The notes beneath the pieces were generated by a model. It was given only the letters and a program-made list of their open reading frames with translations. It had not been told where the DNA came from and made no database searches. A DNA stretch of 32,776 nt from Oscillospiraceae bacterium (lineage in GTDB: Bacteria > Bacillota > Clostridia > Oscillospirales > JAAYXM01): NCBI GenBank assembly GCA_017439555.1, contig JAFSIZ010000197.1, positions 1 to 32,776 on the forward strand, given 5' to 3'. Positions 7,714-14,879 of this stretch are shown here, piece by piece. Within the stretch, counting starts at the first letter, position 1. The number at the start of each line of letters is the position of its first letter. The position numbers and the translations under genes were made by a program.

Positions 7714-7974
7714 GTGTATAATAAGTATATGTCGAGCGATTCGGATGCATTTTCAGAGCTGTATAAGCCTGTTGAATACGAGCAGAAAAAGACTGTGGAG
7801 GAAAAGAAAGAAAAAGAGCGGGTGCCAAGGTTTGATCTAAAAAAGCTTCTGCACAGGCTCGATGCGGAAAAGATGGGGCTTGTGCCGATCGTTCTTCTCC
7901 TTCTCCTTTTGCTCGATGTTGACGACGAAGAAAAGTTTATCATCATCGCGCTGGCCTTTATATTCGGCATATAA
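7714..7974 (+). CDS. Small protein with charged N-terminus and C-terminal membrane segment
   Basis: 86 residues from a GTG start preceded by AGGGGG. Residues about 28-50 are highly charged (KKTVEEKKEKERVPRFDLKKLLHRLDAEKM). Residues about 56-67 form a leucine-rich hydrophobic stretch (VPIVLLLLLLLDVDD) and a second hydrophobic tail ends the protein (KFIIIALAFIFGI). It is probably a tail-anchored or hairpin membrane protein. It is the last gene of the small trio, 12 bases after the previous stop, and ends directly at the bidirectional terminator. I do not recognise the family. Confidence 0.7.
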   Translation: MYNKYMSSDSDAFSELYKPVEYEQKKTVEEKKEKERVPRFDLKKLLHRLDAEKMGLVPIVLLLLLLLDVDDEEKFIIIALAFIFGI

Positions 7975-8010
7975 AAACAGACTGCAGTTTTAAAGCTGCA
8001 GTCTGTTTTT
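7973..8010. terminator. Bidirectional terminator between convergent genes
   Basis: Bases 7973-7987 and 7996-8010 are perfectly complementary over 15 bp, with A5 at one foot and T5 at the other. It separates the plus-strand small-gene trio from the minus-strand gene ending at 8019, and should terminate transcription from both sides. Confidence 0.9.
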
Positions 8011-8018
8011 ATACTGTA

Positions 8019-8768
8019 TTATGTGGGGAATGTTCCGTCGGGGAGACGGAAAAGCTCTGTGCTCTGTGTGGAAATATCCGTATGGGTCGCGGTGATTGAA
8101 TAGACAAGTGCGCCGCCTGAATCCAGCGTTTCGCCGTGAATCAGAAGCCCTGTTGAATAGGAAACCCAATATTTTTCGAGATATCCGCTCTCGGGCTTTT
8201 TGATTTCCACATAGATACACGACACACCGTCGTAGTTCGTTATTTCGGAAAATACGATATCTTCATCACTCGCTGAGACGATATCTTCATAGGTCATCAG
8301 CATTTGCTCATCGTCAGGGGTAAAGCTTCCTTTTGCTGCCTTGTGAAAGGTTTTGCTGTTCGGGCGCCAGATATACACGCTGTCTGCAGAATATACATAA
8401 TGCATAGTTGCGTTCTGGGCTGACTGCGCCATAATATCTATGCGCGATAAAGCGCCTTTCACCCACACGCGGCGCGAATATGTTGCGCTTCCGCTTTTGT
8501 GATGGAGAATGCTCTGGGTCTGTGAAAAATATTCAGAAGGACGTTTGATTGCGGCTATGATGTTCTTCGCGTTTGTCCTGTCTACGGTAACGGCCGAGGT
8601 GTCCTCGGGAACAGTTCCGTCAACCTGGTTCATCTCCGGTGGTGTATCGGGGACTGTGTGGATAAGAGTTGAGGACATATCCGGGATAAACAGCAGAAGA
8701 AGGACTATTGCAATTATAGCGATGATTGCAATAGAAAGGATGAAAGATGTGCGGTGCTGCTTGTCCAT
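8019..8768 (-). CDS. Membrane-anchored extracytoplasmic protein, LolA-like fold likely
   Basis: 249 residues with one N-terminal membrane segment (about 9-29, IIAIVLLLLF) and the rest outside the cell. There is no lipobox. The body (about residues 65-249) reads as a string of beta-strands with W/Y-rich turns (YSRRVWVKG, SADSVYIWRP, SGYLEKYWVSYSTGLLIHGE). This resembles the half-barrel of LolA/RsbB-like and sigma-regulatory lipoprotein families, but I cannot assign it firmly. It lies 24 bases after the epimerase gene on the same strand, so both are probably co-transcribed. The function is unknown; a cell envelope sensor or carrier role is inference. Confidence 0.75.
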   Translation of the reverse strand: MDKQHRTSFILSIAIIAIIAIVLLLLFIPDMSSTLIHTVPDTPPEMNQVDGTVPEDTSAVTVDRTNAKNIIAAIKRPSEYFSQTQSILHHKSGSATYSRRVWVKGALSRIDIMAQSAQNATMHYVYSADSVYIWRPNSKTFHKAAKGSFTPDDEQMLMTYEDIVSASDEDIVFSEITNYDGVSCIYVEIKKPESGYLEKYWVSYSTGLLIHGETLDSGGALVYSITATHTDISTQSTELFRLPDGTFPT

Positions 8769-8792
8769 TGGATATATGCTCCTTTCTGCGTT

Positions 8793-9938
8793 TTAGCAAA
8801 AATCGTCAGGTCTCTCACCTGTGCCGGAAAGCTTCCAGATGATAGCTTCAGCTATGCGCTTTGAAGCGTTGCCGTCGCCATATGGGTTGACGGCGTGTGC
8901 CATTTTCTTATATGCTTCCTCGTTGTCGAGAAGCTCGCAGGCCATATCGCGGATGACCTCGCGCTTGACACCGGCAATCTTGACAGTTCCTGCCGCAACC
9001 GCCTCGGGGCGCTCTGTCTCGCAACGCATAACTAGAACGGGCTTTCCGAGTGACGGTGCCTCTTCCTGAAGGCCACCGGAGTCTGTGAGGATGAAATGAG
9101 CGCGCGCCATGAGATTGTGCATATCATCGACGTCGATTGGGTCGAGGAGGTGAACACGCGGTACATCACCGAGAATTTCGTAGACGGTCTCGCGGACAAC
9201 CGGGCTCATATGAACGGGATAGATTACCTGAACGTCGGGATGTGATTTGACGATATCGCGTACTGCGAGCATAATGTTGCGCATCGGTTCACCATAATTT
9301 TCGCGGCGGTGCGCCGTCATAAGTATTGTGCGATAAGCGTTGAAATCTATTTTTGTTATATCCTCGTTGTGGAATTTATAGTCATCCGATACAGTGTATT
9401 TAAGCGCATCGATAACTGTGTTTCCCGTGATGAAGATGCCGTCTGTCAGAGCTTCACGGCGCAGATTCTCTGCGTTGTTGGTCGTCGGACAGAAGTTGAG
9501 CTCAGCAATACTGCCGATGAGCTTTCTGTTCATTTCTTCAGGGAACGGTGAATATTTGTCGAATGAACGAAGGCCGGCTTCAACGTGGCCGACAGGGATT
9601 TTGTGGTAGAAGGCAGCCAGTGCGCTTACAAACGCAGTTGAGGTGTCACCGTGTACAAGGACAAGATCGGGCTTTATTTCGCTGAAAAGAGCATCAAGCC
9701 CGCTGAGTGCCTTTGTTGTTATGGTTGCAAGTGTCTGTTTCGGGGTCATAATGTTGAGATCATAGTCAGGTGTTATCTTGAATATTTCAAGCACGGAATC
9801 GAGCATTTCGCGGTGCTGTGCTGTGACACAGCAGAGGGAGTTTATCTCCTTGTGCTTTGCAAGCTCGATGACGAGCGGTGCCATTTTGATGGCTTCCGGA
9901 CGTGTGCCGAAAATTGACATAACTGTATATTTTTTCAT
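8793..9938 (-). CDS. wecB: UDP-N-acetylglucosamine 2-epimerase, non-hydrolysing
   Basis: 381 residues, the standard length. The enzyme interconverts UDP-GlcNAc and UDP-ManNAc, the precursor of wall teichoic acid linkage units and other ManNAc-containing surface polymers. Family motifs are present: GTRPEAIKMAPL at the N-terminus, VHGDTSTAF, GHVEAGLRSF, TAHRRENYGE and SGGLQEEAPSLGKPVLVMR. It is also called mnaA in Gram-positives. The ATG has GGAGG 11 bases upstream. It heads a two-gene unit with the membrane-anchored protein downstream. No other teichoic acid gene is adjacent. Confidence 0.95.
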   Translation of the reverse strand: MKKYTVMSIFGTRPEAIKMAPLVIELAKHKEINSLCCVTAQHREMLDSVLEIFKITPDYDLNIMTPKQTLATITTKALSGLDALFSEIKPDLVLVHGDTSTAFVSALAAFYHKIPVGHVEAGLRSFDKYSPFPEEMNRKLIGSIAELNFCPTTNNAENLRREALTDGIFITGNTVIDALKYTVSDDYKFHNEDITKIDFNAYRTILMTAHRRENYGEPMRNIMLAVRDIVKSHPDVQVIYPVHMSPVVRETVYEILGDVPRVHLLDPIDVDDMHNLMARAHFILTDSGGLQEEAPSLGKPVLVMRCETERPEAVAAGTVKIAGVKREVIRDMACELLDNEEAYKKMAHAVNPYGDGNASKRIAEAIIWKLSGTGERPDDFC

Positions 9939-9971
9939 ATGAATTCAAACCTCCGCAAAAGTTGTATCTTT

Positions 9972-10000
9972 ATTTTATACCATAATCGCATATTTTGCAA
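9972..10000 (-). promoter_or_regulatory. Probable sigma-A promoter for wecB
   Basis: On the minus strand, TTGCAA (9995-10000) and TAAAAT (9972-9977) are separated by 17 bases. They lie 34-62 bases upstream of the wecB start, and GGAGG lies between them and the ATG. Confidence 0.55.
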
Positions 10001-10101
10001 GGCTTCACATATTTTCTTTGAAAAGGTTGATGCTGAAATCTTCATTGCACAAGTGTTTTTTTGATTTTTTATGTTTTTTTGTGCTTGATTTCGATTTTGT
10101 C

Positions 10102-10130
10102 TTGTAGCTATGGAAAGTTTGTGATACAAT
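10102..10130 (+). promoter_or_regulatory. Probable sigma-A promoter for the amidohydrolase
   Basis: TTGTAG (10102-10107) and TACAAT (10125-10130) are separated by 17 bases, 45 bases upstream of the ATG at 10175. AAGGGGG precedes the start. The rest of the 236-base gap (9939-10174) is AT-rich with T runs and nothing else recognisable. Confidence 0.6.
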
Positions 10131-10174
10131 GACGAATGAAATAATCTTCCGTAAATTTATAAGGGGGTTTTAAA

Positions 10175-11047
10175 ATGATAATTGACGATCACAACCATCC
10201 GGACTGGTGTGGATATGACCTTGACAAATATCTCGCCAATATGGATGAAAACAACATTGATGTCACATGGCTTCTCTCGTGGGAGGCTCCGACAAATGAA
10301 TATGACCCGAGCTACGACAGCCGCACGCCCATACACTACAGCCCGTGGGGGCCGATTCCGTTTGAGCGATGCCTCAGCTATAAGGAACGTGCTCCTGAGC
10401 GTTTTGTTCTCGGCTATGCACCCGACCCGAGACGCCCTGATGCGATTGACCGCCTTAATTCAGCGGTTGATATGTATGGCGTCAGAATTTACGGTGAGCT
10501 TAAAATACGTATGATGCTCGATGACTGGGATGCAATACGCATGTATCGTTTCTGCGGCGAGAAGGGCCTTCCGGTTCTTGTTCATCTTGACTATGAGTTT
10601 GACAGACCCTCTAAATATCCGAGGCCGAATTATTGGTATGGCGGCGGCATAGATGCTTTTGAAAGGGCTATCGCAAAATGCCCCGAAACAAACTTCCTCG
10701 GCCATGCTCCGGGCTTCTGGTCGCATATTTCGGGCGACGATCTCTATGATAAGAATGCATATCCGAAGGGCAAGGTTGTGCCGGGCGGAAAGCTTATAGA
10801 AATGCTCCGCAAATATCCGAATCTCTATTGCGATATTTCTGCAGGCAGCGGATGCAATGCGCTCTCCCGTGATCCCGAGTTTGCTGTAGAGTTCCTCAAT
10901 GAGTTCCAGGATCGCGTGCTCTATGGCCGCGACTATTTTGACAACATTCATCAGGAATTCCTCAATTCGATTGCAGATAAGCTCCAGCCGGGTGTTCTTG
11001 ATAAGATATATTCGGGAAATGCTCTCAGGCTTGTGCCTCTTAAATAA
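10175..11047 (+). CDS. Amidohydrolase-family (TIM-barrel) metal-dependent hydrolase
   Basis: 290 residues, cytoplasmic. The N-terminus shows the HxH metal motif (His6, His8 in IIDDHNHPDW). Further probable metal or catalytic positions are the histidines in PVLVHLDYEF and NFLGHAPGFW and the aspartate in VLYGRDYFDN near the C-terminus. The order matches the Amidohydro_2 group (PF04909), which includes decarboxylases and lactonases. The substrate cannot be named. It is a single-gene unit with its own promoter and terminator. Codon use is biased toward CTC, CGC and ATC compared with the flanking genes, suggesting higher expression. Confidence 0.85.
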   Translation: MIIDDHNHPDWCGYDLDKYLANMDENNIDVTWLLSWEAPTNEYDPSYDSRTPIHYSPWGPIPFERCLSYKERAPERFVLGYAPDPRRPDAIDRLNSAVDMYGVRIYGELKIRMMLDDWDAIRMYRFCGEKGLPVLVHLDYEFDRPSKYPRPNYWYGGGIDAFERAIAKCPETNFLGHAPGFWSHISGDDLYDKNAYPKGKVVPGGKLIEMLRKYPNLYCDISAGSGCNALSRDPEFAVEFLNEFQDRVLYGRDYFDNIHQEFLNSIADKLQPGVLDKIYSGNALRLVPLK

Positions 11048-11051
11048 AAAT

Positions 11052-11094
11052 AACGTCTCTCTGTGTGAAAATATACAGAGAGATGTTTTATTTT
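11052..11094 (+). terminator. Rho-independent terminator after the amidohydrolase
   Basis: A 13-bp stem (11052-11064 with 11075-11087, one G-U pair) is followed by TTTATTTT. It starts four bases after the stop codon. Confidence 0.85.
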
Positions 11095-11117
11095 AAGGAG
11101 TAAAAATATAAAATCTA

Positions 11118-11146
11118 TTGAAACGGATGTTTTGATTTAGTATAAT
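11118..11146 (+). promoter_or_regulatory. Sigma-A promoter for the lrp-type operon
   Basis: TTGAAA (11118-11123) and a perfect TATAAT (11141-11146) are separated by 17 bases, 29 bases before the regulator's start codon. It lies just after the terminator of the gene before. Confidence 0.75.
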
Positions 11147-11175
11147 ATTCAATAAATGAATTTGAAGGAGAGAGT

Positions 11176-11661
11176 GTGTTGAATAACGCTATTTTAGAGC
11201 TGCTTGAAAATGATGCGAAAATGTCTGCGGAGCAGATTGCATCATCGCTTGGTATGAAGGTTGAAGATGTGTCGGCGGCGATTGAAGAATTTGAGGATAA
11301 GGATATAATAGCGGGATACAAGACGCTTATAGACTGGGAAAAGGTCGGCGATGACGGGGTTACGGCGCTTATAGAAATAAAGGTTGTTCCTCAGCACGGC
11401 CTCGGCTTTGAGAGAATCGCAGAGCGTATGAGCCAGTATAGCGAGGTTGAAAGCGTCTATCTGATGTCAGGGGCGTATGATATTGCTGTCACGGTTTCGG
11501 GGAAATCCTTGCGTGAGGTTGCGTGCTTTGTCTCGGAAAAGATTGCGCCTCTTGAATATGTGACGAGCACCGCTACTCATTTTGTGCTCAAGAAGTTTAA
11601 AGATAAGGGTGTTATGTATACAAATACCCAGAAAGGGCAGGAACGCGGCTGCGCGTTTTAA
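11176..11661 (+). CDS. Lrp/AsnC-family transcriptional regulator
   Basis: 161 residues. The N-terminal 60 form a winged helix-turn-helix (AILELLENDAKMSAEQIASSLGMKVEDVSAAIEEFEDKDIIAGYKTLIDW). The remainder is an RAM/AsnC ligand-binding domain (ALIEIKVVPQHGLGFERIAERMSQYSEVESVYLMSGAYDIAVTVSG). Family members are octameric DNA-binding proteins that respond to amino acids. The start is GTG at 11176 with AAGGAG five bases upstream; a TTG at 11179 is also possible. It lies 14 bases before the aminotransferase gene, and this regulator-aminotransferase pair suggests it controls amino-acid use by the operon. Confidence 0.93.
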   Translation: MLNNAILELLENDAKMSAEQIASSLGMKVEDVSAAIEEFEDKDIIAGYKTLIDWEKVGDDGVTALIEIKVVPQHGLGFERIAERMSQYSEVESVYLMSGAYDIAVTVSGKSLREVACFVSEKIAPLEYVTSTATHFVLKKFKDKGVMYTNTQKGQERGCAF

Positions 11662-11675
11662 GGTGTTTCCGGATT

Positions 11676-12836
11676 ATGGATTATAATACTAAGCTGTCAG
11701 AGCGTGCCACAGGGCTGAAACCTTCGGGTATAAGAAAGTTTTTTGATTTGATTGCAGGAAGTGATGTAATATCACTCGGTATAGGTGAGCCTGATTTTGT
11801 AACGCCGTGGCATATCAGGGATGCAGGTATTGCATCTCTTGAAAAGGGATATACCTATTACACTCCGAATGCAGGAACGACGGAATTGCGCGGCGCAATT
11901 GCTGCGTATATGCGCCGTTCGTTCGCGCTTGAATATTCCCCTCGTGATGAGATTGTTGTCACGGTAGGTGGCAGTGAAGCGATAGATCTTGCGATGCGCG
12001 CTCTCATAAATCCGGGCGATGAGATTATTGTGCCTGAGCCGTCTTTTGTGTGCTATGGCCCGATAGCTACGCTTGCAGGAGGAGTGCCCGTTGCGGTGGC
12101 AACATATGTCGAAGATGGCTTCAAGCTTACGCCTGAGCGTCTTGAAAGTGCGATAACGCCAAAAACAAAGATATTGGTTCTGCCGTATCCCAACAACCCG
12201 ACAGGGGCTGTGCTTGAGAGAGGAGAACTCGAAGCTCTGGCAAAGGTGATTGAAAAACACGACATTATGGTGATATCCGATGAGATATATTCCGAACTGA
12301 CATATAACAAAAAACACGTTTCGATTGCTTCTGTTGACGGTATGCGTGAGCGTACAGTCGTTGTCAACGGCTTTTCGAAATCATATGCAATGACGGGATG
12401 GCGCCTCGGCTATGCCTGCGGACCGCGTGAGATCGTTGGGGTTATGACGCGCGTCCATCAGTATGCGATAATGTCCGCGCCGACAACTGCTCAGTTTGCA
12501 GCGGTTGAAGCGCTTAACAACGGCGATAAGGATATAGAGATGATGCGCGAGGAATATAATCGCCGCCGTTTGTTTATGTGCGACAGATTCAATGCCATAG
12601 GGCTTGATTGTGAGATGCCTGAGGGCGCGTTTTATATGTTCCCGTCGATAAGAAAGACAGGGCTGTCGAGTGAGGAATTCTGCACGCGCCTTCTCAGAGA
12701 GAAGAATGTTGCAGTCATTCCCGGAAATGCATTCGGCGAAAGCGGTGAGGGGTTTGTCCGTTGCTGCTACGCTGCATCAATGAAAAATATAGCGAAGGCG
12801 CTTTCGAGAATAGAAGAGTTTGTGAAATCGCTCTGA
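11676..12836 (+). CDS. PLP-dependent class I/II aminotransferase
   Basis: 386 residues, the usual size for fold-type I aminotransferases of the aspartate/PatA group. Visible features are the N-terminal ISLGIGEPDFVTPWHI substrate loop, YPNNPTGA, SDEIYSELTY with the PLP-pyridine aspartate, and the Schiff-base lysine K235 in SKSYAMTGWRLGYACG, followed by the arginine that binds the substrate carboxylate near the C-terminus (GFVRCCYA). It transfers an amino group from an amino acid to a 2-oxo acid. The exact amino acid (aspartate, aromatic or a cell wall precursor) is not determinable. It is part of the lrp operon. Confidence 0.94.
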   Translation: MDYNTKLSERATGLKPSGIRKFFDLIAGSDVISLGIGEPDFVTPWHIRDAGIASLEKGYTYYTPNAGTTELRGAIAAYMRRSFALEYSPRDEIVVTVGGSEAIDLAMRALINPGDEIIVPEPSFVCYGPIATLAGGVPVAVATYVEDGFKLTPERLESAITPKTKILVLPYPNNPTGAVLERGELEALAKVIEKHDIMVISDEIYSELTYNKKHVSIASVDGMRERTVVVNGFSKSYAMTGWRLGYACGPREIVGVMTRVHQYAIMSAPTTAQFAAVEALNNGDKDIEMMREEYNRRRLFMCDRFNAIGLDCEMPEGAFYMFPSIRKTGLSSEEFCTRLLREKNVAVIPGNAFGESGEGFVRCCYAASMKNIAKALSRIEEFVKSL

Positions 12837-12849
12837 TAGAGGTGGTTTT

Positions 12850-13974
12850 GTGGAAAATCGCGTATATCTTGCGCCGTGTAGAGATTATTCAAAGGAAACC
12901 GCCGATGCCGCTGTGCATTCAGCGCTTGAGGCTTTTGGAGGGGCGGCAGCCCTTGCAGGCGGTAAGCGCGTGCTTATAAAAGTGAATCTCCTTATGGCAA
13001 GCTCTCCTGATAAGGCTGTGACGACTCATCCGAGTATAGTTGAGGCTATTGCGCGCGAGTTTCTCTCTGCAGGCTGTGAGGTTGAGATTGCTGACAGCTG
13101 CGGTGGTGCATATAACGAAGATGTGTTGCGCAGATTATACGCTGTGTGTGGGATGAATTGCGTTGCGGAAAACACGGGTGCGAAGCTCAATTATGATATA
13201 TCGTCTGTTGAGAGTGAGGTTCCTTGCGGAGTCAAGCTTAAGAAGGTGCAGGTGATATCGCCGGTGGAGCGAGCTGAATTCATCGTTTCTGCGGCGAAGA
13301 TGAAGACTCATGGCTTTGCCTACTATACGGGTGCGGTGAAAAATATGTTCGGTGTGATACCCGGGCTTCAGAAGGCTGCTATGCACAGCCGTTTTCCTGA
13401 AAAGCGCGCTTTTTGCGAGATGCTCGTTGATCTCTGCGAAGCAGTTCGTCCTGATTTCTCGATAATCGATGGAGTTGTCGGTATGGAGGGGGCAGGCCCT
13501 TCGGGCGGAAAACCTAAGCAGGTGGGTGTGATTCTTGCTTCAAAAAGCCCATATGCGGCAGATCTTGCGGCGATTGATATAATGGGGCTTTCACGCAGTG
13601 CCTCATCTGTCCACGCGGTGGCGATGAAACGCGGCCTTGTTTCTGAGCCTGAGCTTTTCGGTGCGCCGATAGCGGATTTCAGAACGGCTTTTGAACCTGC
13701 GTATAAGCGTGAACCGAGAACCTCGCTTGCTATCATTCCTGGCGCAGTGAAACGGTTTGCTGATAAAATTTTCGCGCCTCATCCGGGAATAATGAAGGAT
13801 GTATGCATAGGTTGCGGTGAGTGTGCGAGATCCTGCCCTGAACATACTATTGAAATAAAGGATAAAAAAGCTGTTATCAATTATAAAAAGTGTATACGCT
13901 GCTATTGCTGTCAGGAAATGTGCCCTGCGCGTGCGATAGTGATAGAGCGTTTTGCGAAGTATAAAAAGAGGTAG
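12850..13974 (+). CDS. DUF362 protein with C-terminal 2x[4Fe-4S] ferredoxin domain
   Basis: 374 residues from a GTG start preceded by AGAGGTGG. Residues about 1-300 are a DUF362 domain (VLIKVNLLMASSPDKAVTTHPSIVEA, KMKTHGFAYYTGAVKNMFGVIPG, IIDGVVGMEGAGPSGGKPK). The C-terminus holds two four-cysteine clusters: Cys319, 322, 325, 329 and Cys348, 351, 354, 358, each ending in CP. DUF362 proteins are widespread in anaerobes and the function is not established; some are annotated as iron-sulfur electron carriers. The gene lies 13 bases after the aminotransferase, and its TAG ends five bases before the ispE ATG. Confidence 0.93.
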   Translation: MENRVYLAPCRDYSKETADAAVHSALEAFGGAAALAGGKRVLIKVNLLMASSPDKAVTTHPSIVEAIAREFLSAGCEVEIADSCGGAYNEDVLRRLYAVCGMNCVAENTGAKLNYDISSVESEVPCGVKLKKVQVISPVERAEFIVSAAKMKTHGFAYYTGAVKNMFGVIPGLQKAAMHSRFPEKRAFCEMLVDLCEAVRPDFSIIDGVVGMEGAGPSGGKPKQVGVILASKSPYAADLAAIDIMGLSRSASSVHAVAMKRGLVSEPELFGAPIADFRTAFEPAYKREPRTSLAIIPGAVKRFADKIFAPHPGIMKDVCIGCGECARSCPEHTIEIKDKKAVINYKKCIRCYCCQEMCPARAIVIERFAKYKKR

Positions 13975-13979
13975 TGGGG

Positions 13980-14879
13980 ATGAGATACGGTTTTGCAAGA
14001 GCTTATGCAAAGCTCAATTTAACGCTTGATGTCCTCGGGTGTCGCGCGGACGGATATCACGATCTCGAAATGATAATGCAGAGTATATCGTTGTGTGATT
14101 CGGTTGCGGTGCGCATCGGCTGCGGTGGTGATGTTACCGCGGTGTCAAATGTGGCGCATATCCCGAATGATGAGCGCAACATTGCGGTTAAGGCTGCGCG
14201 CGCCTTTATTGCGGCAACGGGTATAGATTGCGGCGGTGTTCACATAGCGATGGAAAAGCGTATACCGTCAAGTGCAGGTATGGCGGGCGGAAGCGCTGAC
14301 GGTGCTGCAGTACTGAGGCTTCTGAACGAGCTTAATGACAATCCTCTGGATGATGTTGCACTTTGTGAAATCGGTGTCGGCGTTGGTGCGGATATTCCTT
14401 TCTGTCTTATGGGCGGAACATCTGTTGCCCGTGCAAAAGGAGAGGATCTTACTGAAATTTTTCCGCTGTGCGATTGTTTTTTTGTGGTTTCAAAGCCTTG
14501 GAAGGGGATGTCGACGAAGGCCGTGTTCACGGAGATTGACAGTCATCCGATTTTGAGACACCCAGACACGCAAGCGATGATAAGTGCTATAGAAGATGGG
14601 GATATCCGCAGTGTGGCGGAAAATGTATATAATGTATTTGAACCTGTTGTGTCTGCGGAAATAGCAGACATTTCAACGATAAAACGGCTTCTGCGCGAGT
14701 GCGGAGCAATGTGCGCTGCAATGACGGGGAGTGGAAGCTCGGTGTTCGGGATGTTTGCGACAAGAAAACAGGCCGAGCACGCAGGGCGTGTGCTGAAACG
14801 AAGGTATACCGATACGTTTGTCGCAAAGCCTGTGAAATCATCGGAGGTAAGAAAATGCATTTGGATATCGCAAGGGTAG
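13980..14879 (+). CDS. ispE: 4-diphosphocytidyl-2-C-methyl-D-erythritol kinase
   Basis: 299 residues; an in-frame GTG at 13974 lies too close to the ribosome site AGAGG. IspE phosphorylates CDP-methylerythritol in the non-mevalonate (MEP) route to isoprenoids, which here would also supply the undecaprenyl lipid needed by MraY and MurG. The GHMP kinase signatures are clear: AYAKLNLTLDVLGCRADGYHDLEM at the N-terminus with the substrate-binding lysine, PSSAGMAGGSADGAAVL (residues about 96-112) for ATP, and MTGSGSSVFGMF near the C-terminus. Its end overlaps the next gene by 25 bases. Confidence 0.96.
   Translation: MRYGFARAYAKLNLTLDVLGCRADGYHDLEMIMQSISLCDSVAVRIGCGGDVTAVSNVAHIPNDERNIAVKAARAFIAATGIDCGGVHIAMEKRIPSSAGMAGGSADGAAVLRLLNELNDNPLDDVALCEIGVGVGADIPFCLMGGTSVARAKGEDLTEIFPLCDCFFVVSKPWKGMSTKAVFTEIDSHPILRHPDTQAMISAIEDGDIRSVAENVYNVFEPVVSAEIADISTIKRLLRECGAMCAAMTGSGSSVFGMFATRKQAEHAGRVLKRRYTDTFVAKPVKSSEVRKCIWISQG

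Noticed and set aside
10047..10084. GCACAA...TTGTGC inverted repeat in the wecB-amidohydrolase gap
   Set aside because: Six-base arms with a long T-rich loop in AT-rich DNA are expected by chance.
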